Shown one piece after another: positions 21,002-30,709 of a stretch of DNA of 64,000 nucleotides. The notes beneath the pieces were generated by a model. That model had not been told where the DNA came from. It did no database searches and was given only the letters and a program-made list of their open reading frames with translations. Position 1 is the first letter of the stretch, and every line of letters starts with the position of its first letter. The translations under genes and the position numbers were made by a program. The DNA comes from Centrapalus pauciflorus. Lineage: Eukaryota; Streptophyta; Magnoliopsida; Asterales; Asteraceae. The DNA lies in NCBI GenBank assembly GCA_020465985.1, contig JAANYP010000748.1:38501-102500 (forward strand), given 5' to 3'.

Positions 21002-23874
21002 TTATCACGGGGACCCCAAGCCATGACTGACTTGGTAATACCATTCTCGTCCACATACTTGAACTCTTTCAAATACCCATCTCGCCTTTCAGGTGACTTG
21101 GGCCTTTGAACTGAATTCTGTTGTGGTGCCGAGTGATTTAGATTCACTCTTTGCCTTTGAGTAGGCATTTGTTGTGGTGCTCTAGAATAAGTCTTATTAT
21201 AATGCATTTCAGACTGTGATCCCTGAGCTTTTACCGGAACATATTGTCTGACAGGAGTATGTGACCTAACTGGAGTGTGTGACCTGCTAGGTGTGGTGCT
21301 CCTATAGACTTGTTGAGGTGCTGACCTAGATTGATTAATGACACGATTCGGTGAATTTGTCCTAACCACTTCTTTTGGTCCAACCTTAACCGGTGTTTGT
21401 TTCACAACAGGTTTGGGTGCGGCCTGCACAGTTTTCTCGGTAGGTTGAGAACTACTGCTGCTTGCCACACTTGGTGAGGGCTTAACAGGTGTTGGGTTCA
21501 CTGTCTTAGGGGTAACATCTGCTTTCCTATTTGGACAGTGAGAAGCAACATGCCCTTTCTCGTGACATCTAAAGCAAGACATCTTATCCATGGACTTTTT
21601 GGTTGGTCCCTTAGATCTAGGTGTCTCACTGGTGTCTACTTCCTTTGGTACATCTATTGTGTCTGACTCTTCGACCTGGTCAGCCCATGAAATCTTCTGT
21701 TTTTCTGCAGGTGTTTCACTGGAGGAAGACACAAATTTCACTTTCTTGACCTTGACAGTTGAGTCAGTCACCTTAGGTGTATTTTCAACTGTAGGCTCAG
21801 GTGTCGATTCAGGTAGGTCCTCTAAGTCTACTGAGTTGTCAGTTTTCTCCTGAGGCTGAGGCACATAGTTTGCATTGAACGGTGGTGGAATTTCGTGATA
21901 ACCTAGACCTACAGGCTTCTTAGACTGTCTTTGGGCATCTAAGACTTTCCCTAGGTTTAGGCTCGAATTCCTAAACTTTTCCAGCTTGCTATTTGCCTCT
22001 GCTACCTTAACCTTGGTCTCGGCTAGCTCTATGTCCTTATCTTTCAGACTTTTGGTCAAGGCTTCTACGTGCTCATACATAAGCTCTATCCTAACACACT
22101 GCTCACTCAGTTTGTCTTTTAGAACGATTACGTCTTGAGCATCAGCCTTAAGCTTTTCTTTTAAATCTTGTTTTATATCATTTAGGCTAGCATTTTCAAT
22201 TTTTAAATTTTCATTTTGAGCAGCTATGGTCTTATGTGAGTCTAAAACTAGATTTAACCTATCGTTAGAACTAACACATAAAGCACATAATTCACGAAAT
22301 AGAGAATAAGAAAGACTAACCTTTGAGTTGTCAGATTCCACGTTGGCCATCTGAGCAGCAAACTCCAGCACGGTCTGATCATTCGCTTTCTCTACCCACA
22401 TCGGACTGCTGTCCCTTGTGGTCTGCTCGTCTTCTTCACAACCATTTTCCGTAACTTCAGCCATGAAAGCTCTAGCATTGGACTCCGGATGTGAACTCCA
22501 GTCATAAGTACCATCTAGCTGTCTGTCAGAAGTGACATTGGATATTAGACCCGCTAGATTGGCTTGACCAGACGAAGAGCTCGGAAGATATCTTTGTTGG
22601 GACTGATTTTGGAACTGTCCCTGATGCTGACTCTGCCCCTGGTATGTCTCTACCTTCGGTCTTTGACACTCCCTGGTGAAGTGTCCCAATCCCTGACAGT
22701 TATAGCATTTCACCTTGGACTTATCAAATCCTATCCCCTTGTTATTCATCTGTAGATTTCTTCCAGTTCTCTTTATGAATCTCTTAACCCTCTGGGTTAC
22801 CATGGCCAGTTGCCACTTAAGATCCATTTCCTCTAAGTCATCAGGGTCGACCTGATCGTAATCTTCATCCCAAAGAGCCGGATCGTTGATCTTTCCTTGA
22901 ACACAATTTCCATAAGCGGCCACAAACGAAGCAAGTAGATTCAGATGCTCTTCCGCTGACTTTGCGCTCATAGGCATCTTCGAATAGCTCTGACTGGTCG
23001 ATGCCTGTTGGACTTGAGGTTGCGGTTCTTCCGATCTTCCTAACCCTAAGAACGCGCGATTCAGTGAGTCTTCGGACTCTGGTGGCGATGACGTTTCTCC
23101 GGTGAAAAACGCTGTAGCACTCTTCTGATCAGCTGTCACTGATGATTTAGATGTCTTTCCAAAATACATCGCCGGATTTTGGACTTGCTCGTAATCAGTC
23201 TCAGCCTTTATCATTTCGAAGTGATATGCCCTCAACGTTCCCACGATGTCATCCAGTGATTGAGCATAATATTTATCTTCATTCAGCTTAATCATTGCCA
23301 CGTACATAGCCCATTTGGCTGGTAGGGCATCAAGAAGCTTGTTGTTCTTGTCACTGTCCGAGTACTCAATGCCATGACTTTCAAGCTCTGTTATCAGATG
23401 ATAGAACCTTGTGATAATATCATCTAACTGTTCATCCTTAAGAGCCTTGAAAATCGCAAACTGTTGGGTCAACAGCTCTGTACGCTTTCTACGCACCCGT
23501 GGATTACCCTCACACCTTTTCTGGAGAGACTCCCAAAGTTCTTTCGACGTCCTTTGAGTCCGAAATGTGTGCAAGATATCTTGAGGTAACGCCATACGGA
23601 TAATGGAGAAAGCCTTGTTTTCAGCTTCAAATAGTTTCTTGTCATCCTCTTTCATCATCTGGTATGACAGAACCTTTTGACGGCCTTCAACCTCAGAAAC
23701 TGGTGGAATGTACCCTTCATCAATGCACACCCACATGCGCATATCGTTGAATCGTACAAAATCCGTAAATCTGTCCTTCCACCAGTAATAATCCTCAACT
23801 TTCATCAGCTTTGGCGGTGCATTAGCCTTCCCAACTTCGTGATCCATTTCAAGGAATTTCTGAAGATTTGACAT
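20998..23874 (-). CDS. gag: Sirevirus gag polyprotein of element A (958 aa)
   Basis: Structural protein forming the virus-like particle and binding the element RNA in the cytoplasm. Residues 20-240 form the capsid-like domain, with a WW-K-FTDF and KELWESLQKRCEG block as in copia UBN2-type gag. CCHC zinc knuckle 1 is at 390-403 (CYNCQGLGHFTREC) and knuckle 2 at 767-780 (CFRCHEKGHVASHC). Between them residues 540-640 are heptad-rich and probably a coiled coil; the tail from 785 is basic and S/T/P-rich with SHTPVRSHTPVR repeats. The ATG MSNLQ at 23874 is conserved in D. The frame is fully open. Two widely spaced knuckles and about 960 residues make this a long gag compared with most copia elements. 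Confidence 0.95.
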   Translation of the reverse strand: MSNLQKFLEMDHEVGKANAPPKLMKVEDYYWWKDRFTDFVRFNDMRMWVCIDEGYIPPVSEVEGRQKVLSYQMMKEDDKKLFEAENKAFSIIRMALPQDILHTFRTQRTSKELWESLQKRCEGNPRVRRKRTELLTQQFAIFKALKDEQLDDIITRFYHLITELESHGIEYSDSDKNNKLLDALPAKWAMYVAMIKLNEDKYYAQSLDDIVGTLRAYHFEMIKAETDYEQVQNPAMYFGKTSKSSVTADQKSATAFFTGETSSPPESEDSLNRAFLGLGRSEEPQPQVQQASTSQSYSKMPMSAKSAEEHLNLLASFVAAYGNCVQGKINDPALWDEDYDQVDPDDLEEMDLKWQLAMVTQRVKRFIKRTGRNLQMNNKGIGFDKSKVKCYNCQGLGHFTRECQRPKVETYQGQSQHQGQFQNQSQQRYLPSSSSGQANLAGLISNVTSDRQLDGTYDWSSHPESNARAFMAEVTENGCEEDEQTTRDSSPMWVEKANDQTVLEFAAQMANVESDNSKVSLSYSLFRELCALCVSSNDRLNLVLDSHKTIAAQNENLKIENASLNDIKQDLKEKLKADAQDVIVLKDKLSEQCVRIELMYEHVEALTKSLKDKDIELAETKVKVAEANSKLEKFRNSSLNLGKVLDAQRQSKKPVGLGYHEIPPPFNANYVPQPQEKTDNSVDLEDLPESTPEPTVENTPKVTDSTVKVKKVKFVSSSSETPAEKQKISWADQVEESDTIDVPKEVDTSETPRSKGPTKKSMDKMSCFRCHEKGHVASHCPNRKADVTPKTVNPTPVKPSPSVASSSSSQPTEKTVQAAPKPVVKQTPVKVGPKEVVRTNSPNRVINQSRSAPQQVYRSTTPSRSHTPVRSHTPVRQYVPVKAQGSQSEMHYNKTYSRAPQQMPTQRQRVNLNHSAPQQNSVQRPKSPERRDGYLKEFKYVDENGITKSVMAWGPRDN

Positions 23875-24570
23875 CTTTTCTGAAACAAATTGAATTTAGA
23901 CTTAATTAATTTAATTCGAAACTAATGTGGATTAACTCTTTCGAACCTAGATAGATTCGAATGTAATTAGATTCCAATTTATTTGGTATTAAATTCGATT
24001 AAGTATTTTAATTCAATTAGATTCGAAATTATGTCAGATTCGAACAATTCCTTAGATTCGAAGATATGACAGATTCGAAGGACTCCTTAGACTCGAAGAC
24101 CCTTAGAATCGAAGGCACAATAGAATCGAAATTCAGCAGAATCGAAGCACAGAATCGAAACAGGAACAGACTCGAAACAAACTCGAAACAATATAGACTC
24201 GAGATCCACTTCGAATATATTAACAGATTCGAAACACCACAGACTCGAAGCTGACTGAAATTGACTCGAAAGGAGCGTATTTTGGTTAGACTCGAGACTA
24301 GAGAGAAACCCTAATTACCCCTATAGATTCGAGCGCCGCAAACTCGAAAAACGGCTAACACTTTGATTTTTTGACGTTTTACAGATTAAATCACTATTTT
24401 TCAAATGAAAAATAATGATATCGACCAAAAACGTGAAAAACGACAAAGTGTTTCCCGAATATGAATTTGCTAAGCTCAAAAACACGTTTTTGAGAGAAAA
24501 ACCGTCCAACTAGCGTCAAGAAACCTAGAATGTATCTGATGAACACGAAGAACACCACGAACACTCCGTA
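23875..24570 (-). other. Element A 5' leader, dense in TCGA palindromes
   Basis: Untranslated leader between primer site and gag. I count about 23 TTCGAA, ACTCGAA or AATCGAA motifs between 23900 and 24350, against about two TCGA expected by chance in that length. Leaders of LTR elements carry packaging and dimerisation signals; whether these motifs serve that role is unknown. Confidence 0.8.
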
Positions 24571-24583
24571 GGCTCTGATACCA
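24571..24583 (-). other. Primer binding site of element A
   Basis: The minus strand reads TGGTATCAGAGCC two bases after the LTR, complementary to the 3' end of initiator tRNA-Met. Confidence 0.95.
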
Positions 24584-24585
24584 CT

Positions 24586-25247
24586 TGTAAGGTCTACCAC
24601 TGCAAGATCTATCTAGACGCGGATCCGTTAACGAGTGCGGAATCCTCGTTGACGGTCAGACGGACAACTCTCAACCAACGGAAACACGGAGACTATTAGA
24701 CGCTGAACGAACGACACACGAACGATCCTACGTACTAATTCTCTCCGAAACGGGACTCACCTAGCTGATAAACTCGAGATCGCTTAATGCTCAATTCCTC
24801 ACGAATTCTGCAAAAAGTCCGCTAATGATTCGAGTCTATCCCTAATTATAGACCCTGATTCGAGTCTGTTGTGGGCCAACCTCGAATCTGGCCTAAGGCC
24901 CATTCGAATCTGTCCATCTGACAGATTCGAATCTAACCTATTCGAATCTAAGGACTCATTCGAATCTATCACAGATTCGAATGTATCCTTTTATGCAATT
25001 CGAATCTAGCCTTTGATATATATAACTAAGTGTTTGAAACTTATGTTTTAACTTATGCTTGAGTTAATCTTTGACCTTTATGTTTGAACTTCTTGTAATA
25101 TGTAACATCAAGTTCAAACACACAATCAATAACAGACAAACACATATTAAACATATATAACAAAATACTTGGTTAATACTCAGAATATTACCTAAACACA
25201 TAATGCAGATCGATTAGACTGCTATCGTCACACAGGGTGTACCAACA
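24586..25247 (-). mobile_element. Element A 5' LTR
   Basis: 662 bp. It differs from the 3' LTR at two positions by my reading (C/G near 24597 and C/T near 24820). It carries the promoter for the element RNA; I did not identify a confident TATA box. Confidence 0.95.
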
Positions 25248-25343
25248 ATCTCTATTATTTATTCCCAACATTCTCCCCCTTAGAGATGAACACAATTATT
25301 AAAAGTAATATTCATTTCAGCTCTACAAATATTGTCCCTAACA
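25248..25343 (-). mobile_element. Element B 3' LTR, inner part
   Basis: Continuation of the B LTR interrupted by A. It contains an internal polypurine-like tract (minus-strand AAGGGGGAGAA, about 25270-25281) followed by a TGTTGGGAA that looks like a second, older LTR start. It ends at TAACA, 25343, before the functional polypurine tract. Confidence 0.9.
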
Positions 25344-25364
25344 ATCTCCCCCTTAGAGATGAAA
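25315..25364 (-). promoter_or_regulatory. Element B polypurine tract in an inverted repeat
   Basis: Minus-strand AAGGGGGAGAT at about 25344-25354 borders the LTR start TGTTAGGGAC. Arms TTTCAGCTCT (25315-25324) and AGAGATGAAA (25355-25364) pair at 9 of 10 positions, placing tract and LTR start in the loop. Confidence 0.7.
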
Positions 25365-27258
25365 TCAATTTTCTGATAAAAGATCATTTCAGGGACTTTT
25401 TCGTGAATATTCTTCTTTTTTATGATCTCTGAATCTTCTTCTTTTCTTTATTTGTCTCTCTCTGATCTTCACATCTCTTCTTCTCTGATCTTCTCTTTTC
25501 TTGTATTTTCTTGTAAGTACACTCCCCCTTGAATCATGAATAGCTTTTTAATTCTCTCCCTTGATCAATTCTTTTGATATGATGTAGCAATTGTCTTCGG
25601 TTGACTTCAATCTACTCAACTGTTGTCTCTGAACTTTAGCTTTTCTCCCCCTCACGATGATCATAAGAGATATGAAAATCATGCAAAATCTTCAGAGACA
25701 TTAATTCATTGAAGTTTACAGTAGCAGAAATACAACAACAATTACAATTTCAAAATATTACAAATTGACTTTCTCCCCGTTAAACTGATATCATCTCCCC
25801 CTATACTAAACAAATCTCTTTCATTCCCCCTCGAATTGAAACTACATCTTTTTAGAACAAAAAAAAAAACAAAGCTTTTAAACTTTGAGGAAAATGAAAC
25901 ACATTCATTTTGTGAGATAACGTGTCCAGGTCCACATAGGTTTCATGTTTGCACAATAGACATAATCTATGTGACCTACTCTCAGCGCTGGCGTGATGTT
26001 AACACTGGTAGGATTTCCAAATAGTCATTGTAAAATCCTTTATCATTAAAGAATCACTCTTATTTATTCCAGCTTAGTCACTTTGGACTAGCAGTTGATA
26101 GTCACGCAGACTGTTAAAGTCAATGTGTCCTAAAAGTGTATATAATCAGCTCTATACACAATGTGCATCAAATGAAATTGGAGACCGGAGCAACTGTCTT
26201 CCTTGTTTCAATATCAATAATATCCAAATGATATATCGATAGAAATGTGTTATATCTCCGTGATTATTGAAACAGAAATCTTTTGAGAGATAACTAAGTA
26301 GTTGGTGGGGTTAAGTGCATGCGTCACTGGGTCCATGACGTCTTTTTCAATATCAAGTCACCTAGGGCTTCATAGATTATGTGGATTACCCAGCCGACAC
26401 AGTTTAGGTAGGATTTTATTTTCTTTTAATCCTTTCTCAACTCTCAACATTCAGCATTTTTCAACTAAGCTCCCTCCGGCTCACTTTGTCTTTAAATTCA
26501 ATCAGCTTTATAAGGAAAACATTATCTGATGCATCACCATCTCCTGTCAATGTATCCCTCTCATTAACGTTTTACCTCTGCTCGACCCTATCAGTAACCC
26601 TTGATAACTGACACTTCTCAACTAATAGACCTAAAGAACCCTTACCCACACAAACTATAGATGGTTTGCTTCTTGGGTAGGTCTTCCGGTTCTGGTTAGA
26701 CCATAGAAGCGATATTTATGCCTATCACTCAGATTGGTGCATAATCGGAGTCAACAGAAATATTTTCAGCTTTGAAGCTCATGGGATATCATGAAATTCA
26801 GCTCAGATAATCTAGGAGATGATATTCAAAATGAAATTGGAATGATGATATGGGAGATATCAGAATGAAATGGAAAATCTGATATATGATTATGAAATGA
26901 ATCAGATTTTCATGAAAGAATTAGCACTTTGGAGAATTTATTGGGAGAATAAAAAATATATGGGAGACACAAGAAGAAAATCTCAGAAGAAATGAGATTA
27001 TGAAAATCAAAGAGATTAGACCAATTAATCTCAATGATAGATTTAGAGATTCATAAAAAAATTTATTTTCAGCTCAAAAACTCTTTTATGTGTGTATCAA
27101 ATATTTTCATGAAAAATCACACAGAGTTTTGAAAAATGTCATCGTCAAAGAACGTCTGAAACTCCCCCTGGAAATAAGCACAAAAAGTTAGTCAACTCAT
27201 AGAAATTAATCAGGAGAAAAAAATTGTAAAATAAAACTCCCTCTTTATCAATATAGCT
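25365..27258 (-). other. Element B 3' non-coding region with repeated polypurine tracts
   Basis: No credible frame. Complement-strand GGGGGAG-type tracts recur at 25521-25530, 25645-25652, 25771-25779, 25794-25801, 25824-25832 and 27161-27170. Repeated polypurine tracts upstream of the LTR are a described feature of Sireviruses. Confidence 0.6.
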
Positions 27259-27310
27259 TCAGAGTAGAATGCAGGACAGGAATTCCGGAAAGATTTGTCT
27301 TTCAGACTCG

Positions 27311-27612
27311 GGTTCTAATCTGAAGTGATTAGAAACCATTTGTCGCGGAAGCTCGGGTTTCAGTCTGAGGTAACTGAAAACCATTATCTTGAGTTCTGTA
27401 CTGAGAAGTACAAAATCCAATTTCCAATGAAGACCGGGTTCTAGTCTGATATGACTAAAAACCATTCTGGGTTCTACTCTGATGTGAGTAGAAACCTTTT
27501 GAACTACTGAATTGAACGGGAGCCATTATTGAATTGAAGAACGGGTGTTGATCTGAAATAATCAAGAGCCTATTGAAATGAAGAACGAGTTCTTATAGAA
27601 ATGATAAGAAAC
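27311..27612 (-). repeat. Array of co-varying hairpins in element B
   Basis: Seven imperfect inverted repeats in 300 bp, sharing GGTT-N-stem-loop-stem-AAACC. Clear units are 27311-27337 (TAATC/GATTA), 27356-27382 (CAGT/ACTG), 27391-27417 (TGTAC/GTACA), 27437-27463 (TAGTC/GACTA) and 27470-27496 (TACTC/GAGTA); weaker ones are 27544-27570 and 27587-27612. The central stem bases differ from unit to unit while pairing is kept. On the minus strand three units also encode a repeated RLEPE-like peptide, so a coding origin is possible. Confidence 0.7.
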
Positions 27613-27693
27613 ATATAACCTGCAAAATTTAAGATGTCTTTGGTATCCAAATAGATTTGGATCCAGACTTGTTAGCGCTCTTGGGTACCCATT

Positions 27694-29063
27694 TCAAAAC
27701 GGGTTTTGGTACCCACTTGTACTTGGGTTTAGGTACCCATTGCAAGTTATAATTTGCAATTTCTCTTTCAAAAGCAGAAAACAAATTTCTTTGAGTATTT
27801 GAGAATTTAATATCTGAATGTCAAAAGAAACTTTACTTTGAATGATTAGAATTTTCTGAACTCTTCTTTCTCTGGCCTGTTTTTGGTAATACGTGGTTGT
27901 TTTCTTTGAAAATGTGTTCTGATTAGTCGGACCAGTATTTCCAAAAACTTTAAAAAAATTAGGCTTTGAAGATTCACCTGTGTAAATCTTAACCGGAAGT
28001 TGTTCAATGATTTTGGCCTTGCCTTTATGTATCTTGAGAAGATACTTAAGTTTCAAATTTGAAGATGAATCAAACTTAGCCGAGTTAGTTAGATTCATTT
28101 CACTTTCAGAAGACAAACCAGAATGATTAACATTGTATTTTAAACACACTGAAGAAGGGGTCTTAACCTTTGACTCAGTTGATGAAGTAAACACGTGTAA
28201 CTGTTTTGTAAGATGAAGTATCTGAACTTCCAAACTTTTGATGATGACTAAATTTGAATTTCTGTCATGATCAAATGATTGGTAATCAGATTTAAAGAGA
28301 TTGTTCTTTGATTAAGAACATTTGTCTTTCATCTTCAAACAATTCAGATTTTGATTTAAAATCTTGTTCTTTAAGTAAGAAGTCATGTCTTTCCTTCTCA
28401 ATCAAATCTTTAGTTAAAGACAACTCTTGTTGAAGAGCAAAAATTTCTTCATTTTTGTTTAAAATACAATTCTGATCAGTTTGTTTTGTCTTAGAAAGTG
28501 TATCTTCAAGATCCTTAACTTTCTTGTTTAATTCAGATCTTTCAGACACAAGACATTTTAGTTGAGTCGTACTTTGAAATTTTTTTTTTAAGCTCATCAA
28601 GTTCTTTATTCAACTCAGATATTTTCAAATTAAGAACAGGACTCTCAGAACTTTGTTTTTCTTTTAAGCTCAAACATTCTTCGTTCAGTAATCGTACGTC
28701 ACGTAAAGCCAAAGCTTTATCAATATTTAACTGAACAAGAATGTCATAATTGTTCTTACGAATCTTTTCAGATTCCATAAGTTTTGCAATAAGCTCAGAC
28801 TTCTCCTCTTCAAATTTTTTATTTAAATCTGATATTTTTAATTGATAAGCACAACTCTCAGACTTTTGCTTATCTTTTAAGCTTTGAGTTTTTAATTCCT
28901 CTTTTAAGATTTGAATTTCTTCGTTGAGTATTCTTACATCACGTAAAGCCAAAGCTTTATCAGTATTTAACTGAACGAGGATATCATAATTGTTCTTACG
29001 AATCTTTTCAGATTCAGTAAGTTTGACAATCAGCTCAGACTTTGAAAATTGTTCAAACACCAT
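27694..29063 (-). pseudogene. Element B gag-like coiled-coil ORF, frameshifted
   Basis: Three overlapping or adjacent frames (29063-28542, 28600-28292, 28233-27694) appear to be one former ORF of about 455 codons. The first breaks in a T run at 28580-28589. The N-terminal 173 residues are almost entirely coiled coil and hold two copies of one unit (SEKIRKNNYDILVQLN, DKALALRDVR, LNEE), about 65-80 residues each. The C-terminal part is basic (GKAKIIEQLPVKIYTG). The sequence after its stop (27740-27680) contains GTACCCA repeats that translate to WVPK-like units seen at the end of Sirevirus gag. No zinc knuckle was found. Its role as a gag-derived particle protein is an inference. Confidence 0.6.
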
Positions 29064-29406
29064 TATGAATTGCAGAAAAATGAACTTCCAAGATCTTTTG
29101 TGGACTTATGAAAATTTGAATGAATCTTGATTGAAGAAAAATGGATCTTATTTGTTAAAAATCAGCTCTGATTTGACTTTTTGACGTTGAAATTTTAGAT
29201 TTTCTGCAGAAAAATGCCCGTAACTTTTTTTTCCTGGAGTGGAATTGGGCCTCGAAAATTTACCAAACCGGCTACGCCCATTCTAGAAATGTAGATCTCT
29301 TTTCACGCTTCGATTTGACGTATGGTAGGTCTTCTAACGATGTTCCAGTCAAAAGTTATGACCAATTTAAGCAGCTAAGGTCAAACAGTCAATAATATGA
29401 TGAAAT
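29064..29406 (-). other. Element B sequence between its ORF and the D insertion
   Basis: Non-coding. It ends in GAAAT at 29402-29406, which pairs with GAAAC at 42782-42786 as a target duplication of element D with one mismatch. Confidence 0.6.
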
Positions 29407-30060
29407 TGTTGGTACATCCTGTGTGACGATAGCGGTCTAAGTGATCCAACATTGTGGTTTAGCAAGTATTAGATATATATGTTTATATATGGTTGATAAT
29501 TATTATTGTTTGTGTGTTTGAACTTAATGTAACGTATTACAAGAAGTTCAAACATAAAGATCAAAGATAAAATCAATCCTAAGATAAAAACATAAGTTTC
29601 TACTCTAAGTTAATTAATTGAATGAGTAAATTCGAATCCTCAAAGGGCTAAGGTTCGAATCTAGGTTAGATTCGAATAAGCCAATTGGGCAGATTCGAAT
29701 GTGTTGAGTGGCAGATTCGAGAATGTCAGTGAGGGCAAACTCGAATGGGCCTTGGGCCAGATTCGAGTTTAGCCCTTGGCAGACTCGAATTAGCTTCTAT
29801 AATTAGAGATAGACTCGAAATATTATCAGACTTTTTGCAGAATTCGAGAGTGATTAAGCATTAAGCGATTTCGAGTTTATCATCAGTGTTAGAGCCGTTT
29901 AGGAGAGAATCAGTTTGTAGGTGCGTTCGTGTGTCGTTCGTGCAGCTTCTGATAGTCTCCGTGTTTCTGGTGAGAGTTGTTTCCGTCTACCTGTTAACGA
30001 GGATTCCGCACTCGTTGACGGTTCCGCGTCTAGATAGATCTGTCAGTGCAAGACCTTACA
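29407..30060 (+). mobile_element. Element D 5' LTR
   Basis: 654 bp, TGTTGGTACATCC to CCTTACA. The U3 part resembles A only partly, marking a different subfamily. It carries TTCGAA-type motifs at 29630-29880. Confidence 0.95.
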
Positions 30061-30062
30061 AG

Positions 30063-30075
30063 TGGTATCAGAGCC
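30063..30075 (+). other. Primer binding site of element D
   Basis: TGGTATCAGAGCC, two bases after the LTR; tRNA-iMet type. Confidence 0.95.
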
Positions 30076-30709
30076 TACGGGGTGTTCTTCGTGTTCATCT
30101 AGATACATTCTAGGTTTCTTGACGTATTGGACGGTTTTCCTCTCAAAATCGTGTATTTGTGTGTTTTCGAGCTTAACAAATTCTTAGACGGGAAATACTT
30201 TGTGTTCTTCGCGTTTTTGATCGAAATCAATATTTTTCGTTGTAAAAATATTGATTTAATCTGCAAAACGTAAAGAAATCGAAGTGTTAGCCGTTTTTCG
30301 AGTTTGCGGCGCTCGAATCTATTAGGAGTAATTAGGGTTATTCTTAGTTTCGAGTCTAACCAAAATCCGCTCCTTTCGAGTTTGATAAACACTTTTCGAG
30401 TTTAATTCGAGTCTGTGCTAGTTTCGATAGGGGTCTCGAATCTACTGTCATTCGAGTTTGCTTCGAATCTGATCTAGAATCGAATAGGGCTTCGAATCTT
30501 CTGAGTGTTCGAGTTTGCTTGCCTTCGAGTTTAGGGGACTTTCGAAACTGTCATAATTTCGAATTTAGTTGAATAATCAAACTTAATCAAATTTACTTCC
30601 AAACAGATTTATAATTAATTAGATTCGAATCTGCTTAGATTCGAAAGAGTTAAATTTCATTAGTTTCGAATTAAATTATTTTAGTTATCATTCAATTATT
30701 TTCGAAACG
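30076..30709 (+). other. Element D 5' leader with TCGA motifs
   Basis: Non-coding leader. TTCGAG, TTCGAA and CTCGAA motifs are dense from 30295 to 30700, as in the A leader although the spacing differs. Confidence 0.75.

Larger units (their letters stand above)
11633..25247 (-). mobile_element. Copia/Sirevirus element A, full length 13.6 kb
   Basis: Complete LTR retrotransposon on the minus strand: 5' LTR 24586-25247, primer site 24571-24583, gag, pol, spacer, env-position ORF, polypurine tract 12295-12304, 3' LTR 11633-12294. It is flanked by ATCTC at 11628-11632 and 25248-25252. I count two differences between the 662 bp LTRs, which points to a very recent insertion. The Sirevirus lineage is indicated by the gag and pol sequences (YVDDIIFGS and ELNFFLGLQV seen clearly in sister copy D), the two-knuckle gag and the extra ORF after pol. 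Pol is disrupted, so A would need help in trans if the disruption is real. Confidence 0.95.
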
